Shown: one piece after another, positions 1 through 12,570 of the stretch | How positions within the stretch are numbered: position 1 is the first letter of the stretch | How the letters are laid out: each line of letters begins with the position of its first letter | Made by a program: the position numbers and the translations under genes | Source of the DNA: Allomyces macrogynus ATCC 38327 | Taxonomy: Eukaryota; Blastocladiomycota; Blastocladiomycetes; Blastocladiales; Blastocladiaceae | Direction: 5' to 3' | Length of the DNA: 64,000 bases | Assembly: GCA_000151295.1 (NCBI GenBank) | Contig: GG745348.1 | Span: forward strand, 679,919 to 743,918 | The notes under the pieces: model-generated | Seen by the model: only the letters and a program-made list of their open reading frames with translations | What the model was told of the DNA's origin: nothing | Database searches by the model: none

Positions 1-2524
1 CAGGTCCAAGCCCGATCTGGGTGGACTGCAGTTACCTCTGCGTACGCACTGTCCATCTCTTGGCGTCTTCTTCATGATATCCAGCTGAAGCTGACGCGAA
101 CCTTTGCTCCATTAGCCTTGACCAACCCTGTCAACGATGGGGCCGAGGACGCGCCCGCCGACGACGCGGCCAACCAAACCGCCGTCTACCAGCTCCCCAA
201 GGCTGTGCGCACGCTCAGTTTTTACCACCGCATGATCCCGGACAAGTACTCGCTGCGCGTTGTGACGTACCTGACCGCGACGCTGCTCTTCTCCACCCTT
301 GCGCGATTGCCCGTGATTTACGTCCTGAGCACGCCCGCGACGCTCCCGTGGTCCGACGACGGCACGCTTTCGACCTCACTCAACATGGGCGCCACGATCG
401 CGGCCGTGCGCTTCTTACCGCTCGCGGCCATGGTCATTACGCGCATCATTGTCGAGTCGACTACCAAGCCACTCTTCAACATGCATCTCGAGGGCATTCT
501 CAACAGCTACGCCGTCGACATGATCGACTCGGTCGCCATGTACGAGAATTTCCAGTACGGGCCCAGTTTCGCGAGTGTGCATCCAACCGAGCCTATCATC
601 CGGTCGTCGGTGCTGCTCTACACGGTCATGGCCGTGGCCGTCGCCCAGTTGGCCCTGGCGCTGTTCCATTTGGGGCACGCCGTCACGTTGCGACACGGCA
701 AGATGGTGTTCCGAGGTACGTTCGCTGGCTTTATTGCTTCGAGATAGACTTAATTTGACGCGGCCCTTCTCCTTCAGATATGATCTCGCAGCACATGACC
801 GGGTCGTATTTGCGCGGGCGTATGGGCCGACCGGTCCTGATCTTCCTCAACGCCGTCATTTTGACGCTGCGACTCCTACTCTGGACCCAGTTCCAAGTCG
901 TCGCGACGGCGCTGGCCATGAAAAACGTGCTCGTCATTGGCCAGACGCTCATCAGTCTGCGCCGGGTCCAGGAGCTGCGCGACGCGTACGCCAAGGGGTC
1001 GCGGCAAGAGCGTCGCATTTGCGCCATGGCCGAGGACCAGCTTGATCTCCTGCGGCACCGTCTGCCTGTGGCCCCGATCGACTGGAAAAGGCCGTACGAG
1101 TGCGATTGGGTCGGGATGTACCGTCCCCCGCCCGAGGTACGCGGTTGGCTTGCTTTATTTGGCAAATTCTTGAGACTCTCCACCCACCCGTTGCTCTCCA
1201 CGATCCATAGTGCCCACTCGAAGACCACCGCATCTACTTCCGCGTGCACTTCCCACCCAAGTACCCGAACCAGCGCCCACAACTGTTCCTGCTCACCAAG
1301 CTCCCAATCCCCATGGACGGGATTGACCCGCACGGCCAAATGCTCTTCCGCGCGCGAAAATCGCACCCGTCGCGGTCGCTCTCGTCGCTCGCCTCGCGAC
1401 TACGCATGCACCGCACGGACAGCGCCTCGGCTCTCAACTTTGGCGCCGCCGTGACCGGCGACTCAACCCCCAAGCTCCGCGTCGAAGTCATGGAGCGCAA
1501 AAGCATTCCAGGCATTCCGCGCGTCCAAGTCGCAAAGGCGCGCCGCGTCGGTCCACGCCGAGGAATGCGTTCGCGCAGCGCGACTCCCGTCCCAGACGTG
1601 GCGCCCGCGCAACTGGACCCGACTTCGGCCGAGGCGTCGCTCATGTCGTCGCAATCAGAGTCGTCCTCGTCCTCTTCGAGCTCTTCGTCGTCGGAAGAGT
1701 ACTCGGACTCCGACCACGAGGCGATCCCAGAGTACCAGTGGTCTGGTGACGAAGTCGTCGACGACCCCGCCGACCTCGACCCGCAAGTCGCGCTCGCGCG
1801 GGACGTGGCATTCGACACGTGGCTTGCGGCCGTGCCCATGTCGGCACACCGCCGCCGCTCCCTCGCAGCGGTCGCGAAACGCGCGCACTCGAACCGACCG
1901 CGATCGGTTCTCGCACTCTATTCGGCGCTCGAGTGGCGGATCGACGCGCATTTGCAATTATGGGCGGCAGCGAGACGTGCGGGTGTGCACTTGCCCGGCG
2001 CCGCATCCGGGGACACGCCGGTGGACGGCATGTCGGTCCCGCCGTCGCGGTCGGGCCCCTCATCCGTGTCTCCAAGCATTTCAGGAATCCGCCGGGTAGC
2101 TGCCACGGGCCCGCGTGTGATTTCGCAACTGACGGCCGACTTGGCTCAAAGTGTCGACGACGTGGCGGCGCCGGCACTCCCACTGCTCGGCCGGTCGCCT
2201 CTTTCGGCACTGCGCCGGGGATTGCGCTACAAGAACGTGCCTCAGATCACGCCGCCCTTTGCTGTCGGCCGGTTTTACCCGTGGGTGGCCGCGATTCGCG
2301 AAGAGTACCTGCGCGAGTGTGCCGAGTTTGAGACCGAGTGGGATCTGTACTTGCAGCGGCGCGACGCGTACCGGGCGGCCAAGGCGGCGGCCAAGGCCAG
2401 GCGCGAGCAGTCAAGGCTCGCAAGGGTCATTGAGCAGGCGAGACGCGCGCACGAGCGGGCGCAGGCGAACGCAGGGGTGGGGGTGAATGCAGGCGGCGGT
2501 GACCCAGAGGCTGGGAGATGGTGA
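1..2524 (+). CDS. Multi-pass membrane protein with possible E2-like (UBC-fold) segment, 5' end outside window
   Basis: This gene is partial at the left edge. The reading frame joins exons at 1-41, 116-715, 778-1136 and 1211-2524, with introns that begin GTACGC, GTACGT and GTACGC. The first two visible exons encode about four hydrophobic helices, for example around LTATLLFSTLARLPVIYVL and VLIFLNAVILTLRLLLW. Next comes a segment spanning the last splice (about 1075-1340) that resembles the core of a ubiquitin-conjugating fold: W-x-G, YFRVHFPPKYPNQRP, then a G-containing loop. No catalytic cysteine is visible at the expected place. The C-terminal 380 residues are serine-rich (about 1655-1700) and end in an Arg/Ala-rich probable coiled coil. 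I do not recognise the family. The E2-like resemblance is my inference from pattern, and the true function is unknown. Confidence 0.6.
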
Positions 2525-2840
2525 TGGACGGGATGGTTTTGTTTTGACGAGCCTCGCTGGCGAGGGTTTGTTCTTGCATTTTTGATGTCCTTTTGCCTGT
2601 CCGGCAGACGAAAACTGATTTGCCAAACGTTGACGGATTTCTGACGGCTTTGCACCAGAGCTGTTGATTCAAGTCAGGTCGTGACTGATCAATAGAAATC
2701 GATATCGCCAAGAAGACGGTTCCGAACTTGATCTACTACACCTGAAAACTAACGTGCAAAGTCAAGCAAGCGAGTCCCTCCTCCCCTACTTGTCCCCTCA
2801 CTAATAAAGCTTCCGTCCCTCCGTCCAAAGTCTCTCCCTC
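2525..2840. other. Convergent 3' intergenic region
   Basis: This region lies between the stop of the membrane protein and the stop of chitin synthase 1, which converge here. It holds an AATAAA at about 2802 and pyrimidine-rich sequence towards 2840. No coding signal is seen. Confidence 0.6.
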
Positions 2841-5800
2841 CTACTTCCCCTCCAGCACCTTGGCAATCATACCGTTGATCGCGTCACGACGCGACCGCAA
2901 ATCGACCCCACCAAACATGACCGCCAACTGGTCGCGCACCTGCTTCTTGGTGATCGTCATGAGATCCGCACCCGCCAAAATCGTCTGCACGCCCGCCATA
3001 AGCTGCTCGTTCGTTGGAATCGGGCGCCCGGCCGCATCCACGGTGGCCGACGGCGCCGGCGTCGGCGGAGTGACCATCGTGACAGGGCTGCCGTGCACGG
3101 GACTGTGCGTGTGCATGTAGAGCTGCGTGAGCGACCCCGTCGACTGCCGCGCAGGACTGCTCCCGAGCGACCGCTGCATGACCGACGACCGCGGGTTCGC
3201 GACAAACCCGGTCGTCGTCGAGGGACTGTGTGGCTGCGGCTGCTGCAGCGGCGGCGGCGTCACGGTCTGCGGCAGCTGCGCGTGTTCGGCGTACGCGTGT
3301 GGCGACCCGGCTGCGGGCAGCGGCGATGCGGGGCCAAACTCGAGCGGCGGCATGTACAAGCTCAGTGCCTGCGAGACGCGTGGGGTTGGCGACGTGTACG
3401 CGTCAAGCGGGAGGTGGGCGATGCCGCCTTGCTCCGACAGCGTTTCCGACGACTGGCTCTGCGCTTCGAGGAGCTCTGATGATCGCAAGTGTGGGTGGAG
3501 ATACCATGATCAGCTGCGTACGTCCGAGCCTGGCCGACGAGAACAGCCAGAAACACACCTTGCTCAAACTCGGCCCACTTGCGATGCGGGATCATGCTCA
3601 GGTCAAACTTCTCCTCGTCGCCGGCAATGAACACTTGCATCTTGCCGTTGTCGCCGACAACGACACGCGTGTTGCCCCATGAGAAACTGGAGGCAACGAG
3701 GAGGACACGGTTGGTTTCTCATGCTCGTCTGATGACATGAAAGGAAGCAAGAACGTACTCATCCATGTGCAGGAACGAGTAGACCGGGATGAAGAACGAG
3801 AAGATCGGAATCGAGAGCAGGTAGATGATCATCCAAATGACGTGCGACCACTCGCGCTTGAGCAAGAAGATCACGGCCTGCACGCCGTACATGGACGCGA
3901 GCAGGATCAGCGACAGCATCGGGAACTCGCCGTAGTCCTGGTTGTTGACCGAGTCGATGACCTACATTCCGCGACAAAATAGTCAGCTCAAAGCACCGCG
4001 CGGCAAGCATCATCCCCAAGTAAATGAGCGAGCGAAACATACCAAGTAAATCAGGAACCCAAGGTACGCGACAATCGCCGGCTGGACAAACGTGGCGAAC
4101 AGGTCGATGAACACGACAAACCGCATACTGAACAGGCAGAACCCGCACAGCTGCGGAATGTCGAGCAGCTCGACCAAGTTGTGGATTGTCGAGTTGATCC
4201 AGCGGCGCCGCTGCGACACGAGCACGTCCCACCGGTCGGGCGCAATCGTCTCGCACTGCGCGTCGGCTGTGAAGACGGTGCGCATGTTCGAGAAATGCTT
4301 AAGCAGCAACGTCGTCAGGTATCGGTCCTCGCCAAGATGCAACAAATTCTTCTTGTGCAGCGTGTTCACGTCGCAGTCACCATACTCTTGAATAATCTGG
4401 TCGGCCACGAGCATCGGCGCGTTGCGGTGCGGCGACCGCAGCCGGTACATTGAGAAGCAGCCAGGCAAGCACGTCACGGAACCAAACAGCGACTCAAACG
4501 CCTTGGCCATGTGGTGCGAAATGTAGTACTCGTAGACCTGGATCATGGTGATAATCGTGTCCTTTTCGTTGGCAAGCCGCGTCTCGCCGCACACGCCGAG
4601 CACCTTCTTGTCGTGGATCATGACGGCCATGAGCCGCGTGAGCGAGTCCGGGAAAATGCGCGTGTCGGCGTCGACGCAGAGCATCGCCTCGTAGATTGCC
4701 GGGTTGATGCCAATCACGTTCTTGAGGTGATGGTACATTTCGAGCTCGAGTGGCGACATGGCCTTTTCGAGGTAGACGCGGTTCAAGAACCGCATCAGGA
4801 TCATTTGCGAGTCACGCTTGCCGCGGTTGCCTGGGCGGTTCGTCTCGGTCGGGCGGCCCACTTTCACAACGACTAGGTACGGCACGAGGTGCCCCTGGAT
4901 CTCGTAGAGGCCCGAGTAGACCTTGCCCATGTTGTGCTGCTTGATCCCTTCGCCGAGCGATTGGAACGAGAGTGGCTCCGGGTCCACGGACCGATCCACG
5001 CCGAGAATGTCGAGCACAATGCGCGGCGTCGACCGGTCGTTGCCCGACCCGATAATGTTGCCGTCGCACACAATGAACAGGAGCTTGCGCTTGTCGTCGT
5101 AAGTGGTCGTGGCCAGCGAATCAATCGTCTTGCGCAGCGACTCTTCACCCTCGGTGTAGCACGGCACCTGCATGATCACAAACTTGTCGAACTCTTCGGG
5201 CTCCGGCCGCGACCCGAGCTGCAATGCGGCCAAAAACTTGACAAAGATGACGGCCATGAGCACACACGAGAAGCCAAGCAGGACATAGTTGGTCACGAGG
5301 CACTTGGGCGACTTGCGGTAGTCGACGACGCCCACGAGCAGCAAATTGTTGAAGCAGGTGCGCAGGTCCTTGTCCTTGTTCCAAATGGCCATGAACGCCT
5401 TGTCATTGGTCAAGTCGGTCCCGGCCTTGGACACGAGGTAGTCAAGAATGCCCGCGGGCCAGAAATCCGTCTTGCTGTTGGGCATGGCGTCGCGGTACGG
5501 CTGCAGGTCATAGACCACGTCCTTGATGGAGAACATGGTCCGCGGCCGCTCCAAGTTGGCATTCGACATGGCCTTGATCTCCTCGGCCGAGTAGCCAACG
5601 TAGGCCTTGGTCATCGACTTGAGACGAATATCGATCGCGAGCTGCGCCTTTTGCCGGCCCTGCTGGTAAAACTGCTGGTGCCGGACCTGGATCAGCGTGC
5701 CGTTGGCGACCGTCTTGGCCAAGTCAAAGAAGGCCGGGAAATCGGGCACGTTCTGCTGAGCGTACGCGCAGTAGTCAGCGGGGTACCGCGGGAATCCGGC

Positions 5801-8800
5801 CGTCAAGTCGAGCCCAGCATACGCGAGCACCAGGTCCTTGGGGTGGTAAGACCCAAACTGCACGACAGCATTGAGGTCGTAGACACCGCCGTAGATGCCG
5901 GCAAACGGTTGGTCGAGCGTGTTCTTGTAGTAGAGCTCCTCGAGGTTGTAGATGTTCTGCTTGGGGCAAATGACGCGGCCGAACCCAATGATCATAAACA
6001 GCTGCACGGCACACACGAACATGATGCCAAAGCAAATGGCCATCTTCTCGCGCCATGCCTGCTGAATGTCGGGCCTGTCCATGCCGCCGCACCACCGCAA
6101 AATGGGCGTCGGGATCCACCAGGTCATGAGCCACGTATACGCGACCCACTGCCGCCGCTGTCTCGACATGGGCACTTCCTTGACGTCGGGCTTCTTGTCG
6201 TCACCACTGCCCTTCTTGTCCATGTCCGCGTCCAGTGCTGCGACCAGCTTGGCGCGAGCCGAAACGTTGCCCATCATGTCCGCGTTGGTGCCGCCGTACA
6301 TGGAATCGTCAACGACCGACGCGCCCTCCACGTCCGAGAAAACCGACTCGCCGTCGCTGCTATCATCCACGTCCGAGTAGGTCATGCTGCCGCCCGACCC
6401 GCGCCGTTCACGACGGAGCCGACGCGCCTCGGCCGCTGCAGCCTTGCGCTCGACCTCGCGCAGCACGAGCAAGCACTCGAGGGAGTACCACGAGCGGAAC
6501 GGCATGACCACCGCCGTGGCATTGACCGCGACGTCCTTGTCGACGACCATGTGCGCCGCGTCAAAGATGCGTTGCATGTCCGAGGCGCTGCTGGCGCCGC
6601 CGTCGGGTAACCCTGGAGGTGGTACGGCGAGCAGCGGCAGGACGGCCCGGTACTTGCGCGTAAACTCGTCAACGGCTACCGTGAACTGCATGTCGAGCGC
6701 GGGCTGGGCGAGTTGCTTGCACAGCGCGACCAGGTTGAGTTCCGTCACTTGCTCGCGGACATGGGTCTCATCAAACGCCACAGCCGTCCCGACCGGGTTG
6801 TGCTGGATTGCAAAGACAAACCGCGCCGCCGACTTGGCCAGAGCCGTGAGCAGCGAGACCAAATCCTTTGTGGCGAGATTGGTCAGTGTCGGGTGCTCGG
6901 GTGCGTCCTTTTTTTTGCTCTTGCCCTTGCGGCCCTTGATGGTGCCGATTTGGTCCCCGATCGGTGCGCCGTTGAGCGGGTCGAGCGTCGATCCGGCAAG
7001 CTTCATGAGCACGGCCGACGTGAACAGGTCGGCAAGCTCGACAAAGTCGCTGCCGCGGAACAGCTTGACCACGTCCAACGTGAGCAGCGCGAGGTTCTCG
7101 TCGAGGAAATGGCTCACGTGGTACGTGGCCTTGCCGAACCCGTGGTGCACCGCGACGGTATGGTCGTCGACGCGCTGGATCAGGTTCCCCTTCCCGCCCT
7201 TGCGCGAGCTGCTGCTGCCGCTGGCCGTCGCGGCTGCGACGCGCCGGTTGATGCACGTGTCGATCCAGTGCTCCGGCACCTCGGCCCCGTCCTTGATCTT
7301 GTGCACGGTCGCCTCTTGCAGTGCCGGAATCAGTCCACAATGTCGGTCGTCGAAAATCGCAAACACGTCCTCGTTGCTGCGGTACTTGGTCTTCTCGACG
7401 CCCGAGACGCCCTGCTTTTTGGCCTCGGAGAGCGGCGCTTCAAAAAGAGTTCGCTGCGTGAACCGGTCGAGACTCTCGACAAGGTAGTTGTTGACGAGGT
7501 GCTCGACTGCCGTCGCGTCCAGCGCGGGCGCGGGCACTTGCACGAGCTGCACTTCGAGCGGCGCGTTGGATGAGTCGGGCAGCACCACGCTCTTGCGCTT
7601 CTTCTCGCCCTTGCCGGTAGCGTGGTGCACGACGAGCTTGTCGTTGACGACGCCGACAAACCACTGGAACAGGACGTGGTACAGGTGCGCCGCGACGACG
7701 CGCACGCGCGCAGCCGCCTGCGTCGCGTCGAGCAAGACACTGACCCGATCTCCGGCCACGTGACGCATCTCGGACGTGAGCACGCCCTCGAGTTTTTCGA
7801 CAGATAGACCGAGCACCGCGGCCGCCGCCTCAAGGTTCTTGGAGTTGCGCACAAACGCGGCGCCTTGGTTGACCGTCTGCGTCGCGGCCGCGCGTTCTCT
7901 GGCCTCGCCAAACTCGAGCGTCGCGAGATGCAGAATGCCGGCCGCGACACGCGCTAGTGCCATCTTGGTGCGCTTCGAGCACCCGAGCGTATCGAGCGCG
8001 TCAGTCCACGCCTTGATGTACGCGTCCTCGGCACCTGACGTTGTTGTGGGAGTGCCGGCCACGACCCCGGGACAAGCCGGCGACGTGAACCCGTCGGGCA
8101 AGAGCAATTTCGCGCGCAGTTCCGTGTCGCTGGTCTTGAGCATCTGGTGCAGGAAAAACAGCGTCGGTCTGTCGGCCGCGGTCGGGACGGCCCTGGTCTT
8201 GTCGAGGTTGAACGGACGGAAGACGAACCCGAGCACGCGGTGGTGCGAGCTCTTGGCGTCGAGCTGGAGCGCCATGGTGGCCGTGAACCCTTGCTGCAGC
8301 AGTCCAGGTCGCCGTCTCGACCACCGAGCTGCCGAGCAGCTGCAACGCCTTGTGCGCCGCCATGACCTTGCGGGAGAAGCGACCGCCCGATGACCGACCA
8401 AGACGCGCGATTCGCAGCAGGTGCTCCAGCGACAAGGTCAGCTGGTTTGCGGCATCCTTGCCCCTAGAGAGCGCGATTGAGGTCAGTTGTGATTGTTCTT
8501 CGATGAACAACGCGCTTATCGAGCCAGAAAACGTACCGGAATACGAGCACCTGACTCTTTCCCGCCCGCTTCGCGTGGAACAGCGCGTCATTGACAGTCT
8601 GGAAAACATGCGGCGCCGGATTCGCGAGCACCGGCAGATCGACGGGTACGGGCGACGCGAGCGTGGCCGCTGATGCAGCCAGTTCCGGCTCGCGACCATG
8701 GTGGTGATGATGGTGATGAGCAGCTTCGTCGTCGCCGACATGGCCGTGAATATCGTGGTCAAAGCGGCGCGTCCAATCGGTGATCAGCGCTTCGGTCGCG

Positions 8801-9018
8801 ACGCTGGACGCGAGAACAGGAGTTTGCGGTGCTGCGACCGTGACGAGCACGGCCCCACCGGATCCGACGCGCGTCGCCCATTGGCTGCAATTGAAGCGCG
8901 CGCTTAGAGCGGCTGTGACCGAGTCGAGCGACGGCGTGTCGGGGAGATCGCGAGCCAGATCCATAACGGTGCCGTCAGGGCCACCACCGCCGCCGCCGGC
9001 CCCTCTCGTCGAGGACAT
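2841..9018 (-). CDS. Chitin synthase 1, class V/VII type with degenerate myosin-like head
   Basis: A membrane processive GT2 enzyme that polymerises UDP-GlcNAc into chitin. Exons on the minus strand are 9018-8537, 8463-4043, 3961-3759, 3686-3559 and 3475-2841, about 1955 residues. The order is: myosin-head-like region, membrane segments, a cytochrome-b5-like stretch (IYGGVYDLN, about 5870-5910), the GT2 catalytic domain, more membrane helices, and a C-terminal DEK_C domain ([15 protein letters not shown]). Catalytic motifs are visible: [31 protein letters not shown] and QRRRW (about 4200-4216). The head is odd. Where the P-loop should be, the exon 1/2 junction reads FRGKDAANQL, without the GESGxGKT lysine motif, so ATP binding is probably lost. 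The exon sum is one base too long. A frame change lies near 8290-8325, explained by a one-base insertion or, less likely, a 31-nt GT-AG intron. Confidence 0.93.
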
Positions 9019-11282
9019 TGGGTGCGATCAGAGGGGAGAGGGGAGTAGGCGCGATGGCGGCGAGAAACAAGACGAGGATCCGGGCGGAGATGGTGCAGGT
9101 CGCGTCGAGGCAGAGAGCGGGGTCGTGCGCGGGTTGTGGAGTCTGGTCGCGCGTCGACCAGCGCGAGCACGATCAGGGATGGCGATGAGTCGGGGATTGC
9201 GGCAAGACCAGATTGCGGTCAGTGCGAATGGAAGGGTGTGGAGCGGAGAAAGGAGAGAGAGAGAGCACGTCGGCTTCTGTGCCAGACTTGACCTCGTGCC
9301 GAAGTTTGAACCTGGCCGCGGGAGACAGCTGGCGACAGAGGGGCACAACGCGTCAAAGTCAAAGTCGTGATCGTGAAAGTCGTGATCGTGATTAATCACC
9401 ATTATTTATCAGCTTCAAAGCGCGCTCTCATCTCCTTCGAATATTCTGCGGATTTCTGCTCGTTTCTCGCTTTCCCTGGTAGTGAAGGCAGCTGCTGGTC
9501 GTCGCGGTCCTTGAGGCTTTTTTTGAGACGATACAGCGCGCGGGTCAAACGCCAGACGAGCTTGACGAGTATATATTTACCTGTTGCCGATTGTAATAAA
9601 CGATGCCGTGGTGCAAACCCCCCGCGCAAGAACGTGATAACATGATGGGCGCAAGATGCGTCCGCAACGCATCCAATATTGCTGCCGGTGTACCAGTAGA
9701 CCGTGGCGACTTTGCTATCCCCAGCAGGCACCACCGCGACTGAGCAGGCGCGGGTGCGGGACATTAGACCTGGCAAAGGCCGGTGCTGTGAGACGCGATT
9801 TGAACAAGGCCCATTCAGACTTCGTCCATTTCCGGGTCCCTCCGCAAGAGGTCGCCTGTGCATGATTCCGAAGCATCGAAGCAAGGGGACCAACCTCCGG
9901 CCCCAGAGAGACTTTGGTGCCGCTGCATTTATCCGCCGTTTTATCAAGGGTTCTTGCTTGCGATTTGAAAATCGGCTAAAGGAGGCGCGCGTTTGTGCGT
10001 GTGGTCGTGCCACCAGAGGACGACTTGGTGCTGCGCTCAAGGTCGGCGTACCCACTTGCTCGCAAATGGAGTTGTTGAACCTCCGCTCGATCTGGTCCGC
10101 TCTCCGTGACCTTCGTCCTCGACCCTTTTCGACCCTGCGCGCGTACGGCTGCGCTCCGACGGGTGCCAGTACGCCCCCGCGCCTTCACGGGCAACTTTCA
10201 CACTTCTTGGCGCGACGCGCATAAACCTCGGAGGGAGAGCACATCGTGGCCTGCGTTGACCCGGTGTTGGCCCGCAAACGCAGCGGTCGAGGGGGCCTCA
10301 GGCCAGCAAGCAAGACCGTTTCGCTTGGCGTGCCATGCCCCCAATGGCCGTCCTCACAACCGCTGATGCTTTCTGATGACAACTGACCGCGGCGAACTCA
10401 CAGCGACTTGCGGGCCTCCTTCTGTGGGGCAGTTCCTTTGTTGTGTTGAACTCGCATACCAACGCGTGAGTCCGGGGCCGTTGAAACTGTTGTTCCTTTC
10501 GGCATGTTGAAACAACCGGCTTGGTGGTCGCCGTGGCGCTGGGGCCTCGTGCGACGCGTACTTGTTCGACCCCGCGCACGAGAGTGCGTCAGGTGCCAAT
10601 GCATGTCCGCACACGGAATAGCCGAAAAACCATCAACCCGTTCACGCGGGCCAACGCAAACGCCTCTCCCCACGCATCTTGCACCTTGCTCATCGCGACG
10701 CGCTTACTCGAGTGCGCATTGCCCACCTGACCGGTCATCGTTCGTTTCATGACCCGCGAACGCCGGTTCGCTGAGGTCCCCACCGACACCCGTGCCGCGT
10801 GCGCGGCACCAATCCCCTTTTTTGTCTCGGGCACCGCCAACAGGTGGAGAAGTTTGATGCGCTCTGGTCGGACTTGCGGCCACAACCTCTGCTCGCCAGG
10901 GTCTGTACCGTCTTGCGTGCAAGCTTAATCGCGCGAACATCCACCCGCCACGCGCGGCGCTGCGACTACTAGCACGCGACCGGGTCTGCGGATTCGACGC
11001 ACGGGTCCCGCTAGATGTTGAAGTTCGTGCGCATGCTCTCGACCAGCCGCGAGGACCCGTGGCGTACGAGATCGGGTTGAAATCATCGTCTATTTGACTC
11101 TTGGCAGCACCGCGCGCGACCTGGTCGCGTTGAATGCGATCGCTCGTCGCGCGGTCGCCGGCCGAGTATAAAATGAGCTCGGTCCCCGCTCCCGTCTCGA
11201 TCAGCACGGCCACTGTACCATAGATACCTGCGACGCGACTCTCCTCGGATCACAATCCATCTGCTCTCTTGCTCGAACCACA
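9019..11282. other. Gene-poor stretch between chitin synthase 1 and lipase
   Basis: About 2.3 kb with no gene I can support. The longest open frames, for example 9402-10055 on the minus strand, are compositionally biased and match no family I recognise. The left end must hold the chitin synthase 1 promoter and the right end the lipase promoter with its TATA box. A GAGTATATATTT motif lies near 9567 without an obvious gene. Confidence 0.5.
11167..11174 (+). promoter_or_regulatory. TATA box of the secreted lipase gene
   Basis: TATAAAAT lies 116 nt upstream of the lipase start codon at 11283, a usual distance for a fungal core promoter. This is sequence evidence only. Confidence 0.6.
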
Positions 11283-12570
11283 ATGCAGCTCTCGCCGCTC
11301 CTCCTCGCTCTCCTGGTCCTGGTGGCCACGGCTCATGCCAGCCCCGTGACGCGCTCGCTCACGCAAGATGAGCAGCTGCAGCAAGCGCGCGACCAGGCCG
11401 CTGCTCAGGTGCAGGCCGCCGGTACGTGATTTTGATCAATGGAGACGACGAAGTCGTGTCGCCTCAAGACAGCCGACGCGTTTTTGATCCTTATTATTCC
11501 GGTTTGGCCTTTTCCAGTGCCCATGACCCCGGAAATGCAGGCGTTCCTCGACAAGTACAAGAACACACAGATCCCGTCCGACATGACGCCGACCGCGTCC
11601 AACCAGCTCGTGTCTGGCAAGCAGCCCGCGTTGGCGGCGCCGTCGCTGTGGGGGAGTGCGCCGAGCCGGCCGACCGTCTCCACGCAGGGCGTGTCGCTGA
11701 TGAACACGTTTGCGCGCTACTCGGCAGCCGCCTACTGCGTGAACCTGTTCAACCTCGCCGATTGGACGTGCGGCGCCAACTGCCAGGGCGGGACGGCGGG
11801 CACCAACGACGTGACGAGTGTCTGGAAGGAGCCGTCGGCGTTCAAGTCGCTCATGGCCGTCAACGACAACCTCAAGGCCATTATTGTCTCGTTCCGCGGG
11901 TCGCTGGAGCCGCAGAACTTTGTCGCGGATATCCGGCTCAACCTCGTCGATGGACCTAGTCGCCTGCCCAACCTGCCGTCGGGCGCCAAGGTGCACGCAG
12001 GCTTTTGGGACACTTGGGCCATTGGCAAGAGCGAGGTCGTCTCGTACGTCAAGTCGGCGCGCTCGCGGTACCCGACGTATAAGGTCTTCGTAACGGGCCA
12101 CTCGCTTGGTGGTGTACGTTCCAAACCATTTTATCTTTTCACGGGTGGAGAGCGTAAAGCTTGGACAGCATTAGTTCACCATCATTTTTGTTTGTGTCCG
12201 TGACTAGGCCATGGCCGTTCTCGCCGCGCTCGACCTGCGTCGCACGCTCTCGATCCCCGACTCGCAGCTGGCCGTCTACACGTACGGCGAGCCGCGCGTG
12301 GGCAACCCTACGTTTGCGAACTACGTCTCGAACCAGTCGTTTGAGATCTCGCGCTTCGTGCACGAGGACGATGTCGTGCCGCACATTCCGCTGCGCAGCT
12401 GGGGCTACGCCCACCATCGCGGTGAGAACTACGAGATCAACTCCAAGGTCTACCAGTGCACGACGACTGGCTCGAACGAAGCCGACGATTGCTCGAACTC
12501 GCGCGTCCCGACGATCAACATTGTGTCGCACCTGATGGCGATGGACGTCGTGTTTGGCCCCTGGTGCTAG
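11283..12570 (+). CDS. Secreted class 3 (fungal-type) lipase
   Basis: An alpha/beta-hydrolase of the Lipase_3 family that hydrolyses acylglycerols or related esters outside the cell. Exons are 11283-11421, 11518-12113 and 12208-12570, giving 365 residues with an exon sum divisible by three. Residues 1 to about 20 form a clear signal peptide (LLLALLVLVATAHA). The nucleophile elbow GHSLGG sits at the end of exon 2, so an intron splits the motif region just after it. The catalytic Asp is in the VHEDDVVPH segment and the His is in GYAHH. YTYGEPRVGN is also typical of the family. A TATA box lies 116 nt upstream. A decayed tandem copy follows about 1.7 kb downstream. Substrate specificity (lipase or feruloyl esterase-like) cannot be told from sequence alone. 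Confidence 0.93.

Noticed and set aside
4889..6610. 573-codon plus-strand frame opposite chitin synthase 1
   Set aside because: It is an antisense shadow of the GT2 domain, typical of GC-rich coding DNA, and has no family features.
9402..10055. 217-codon minus-strand frame with VWRLTRALYRLKKS, recalling the Copia reverse-transcriptase YGLKQ motif
   Set aside because: Only this short stretch resembles it. No catalytic YVDD, protease or integrase motifs and no long terminal repeats were found nearby, so chance is more likely.
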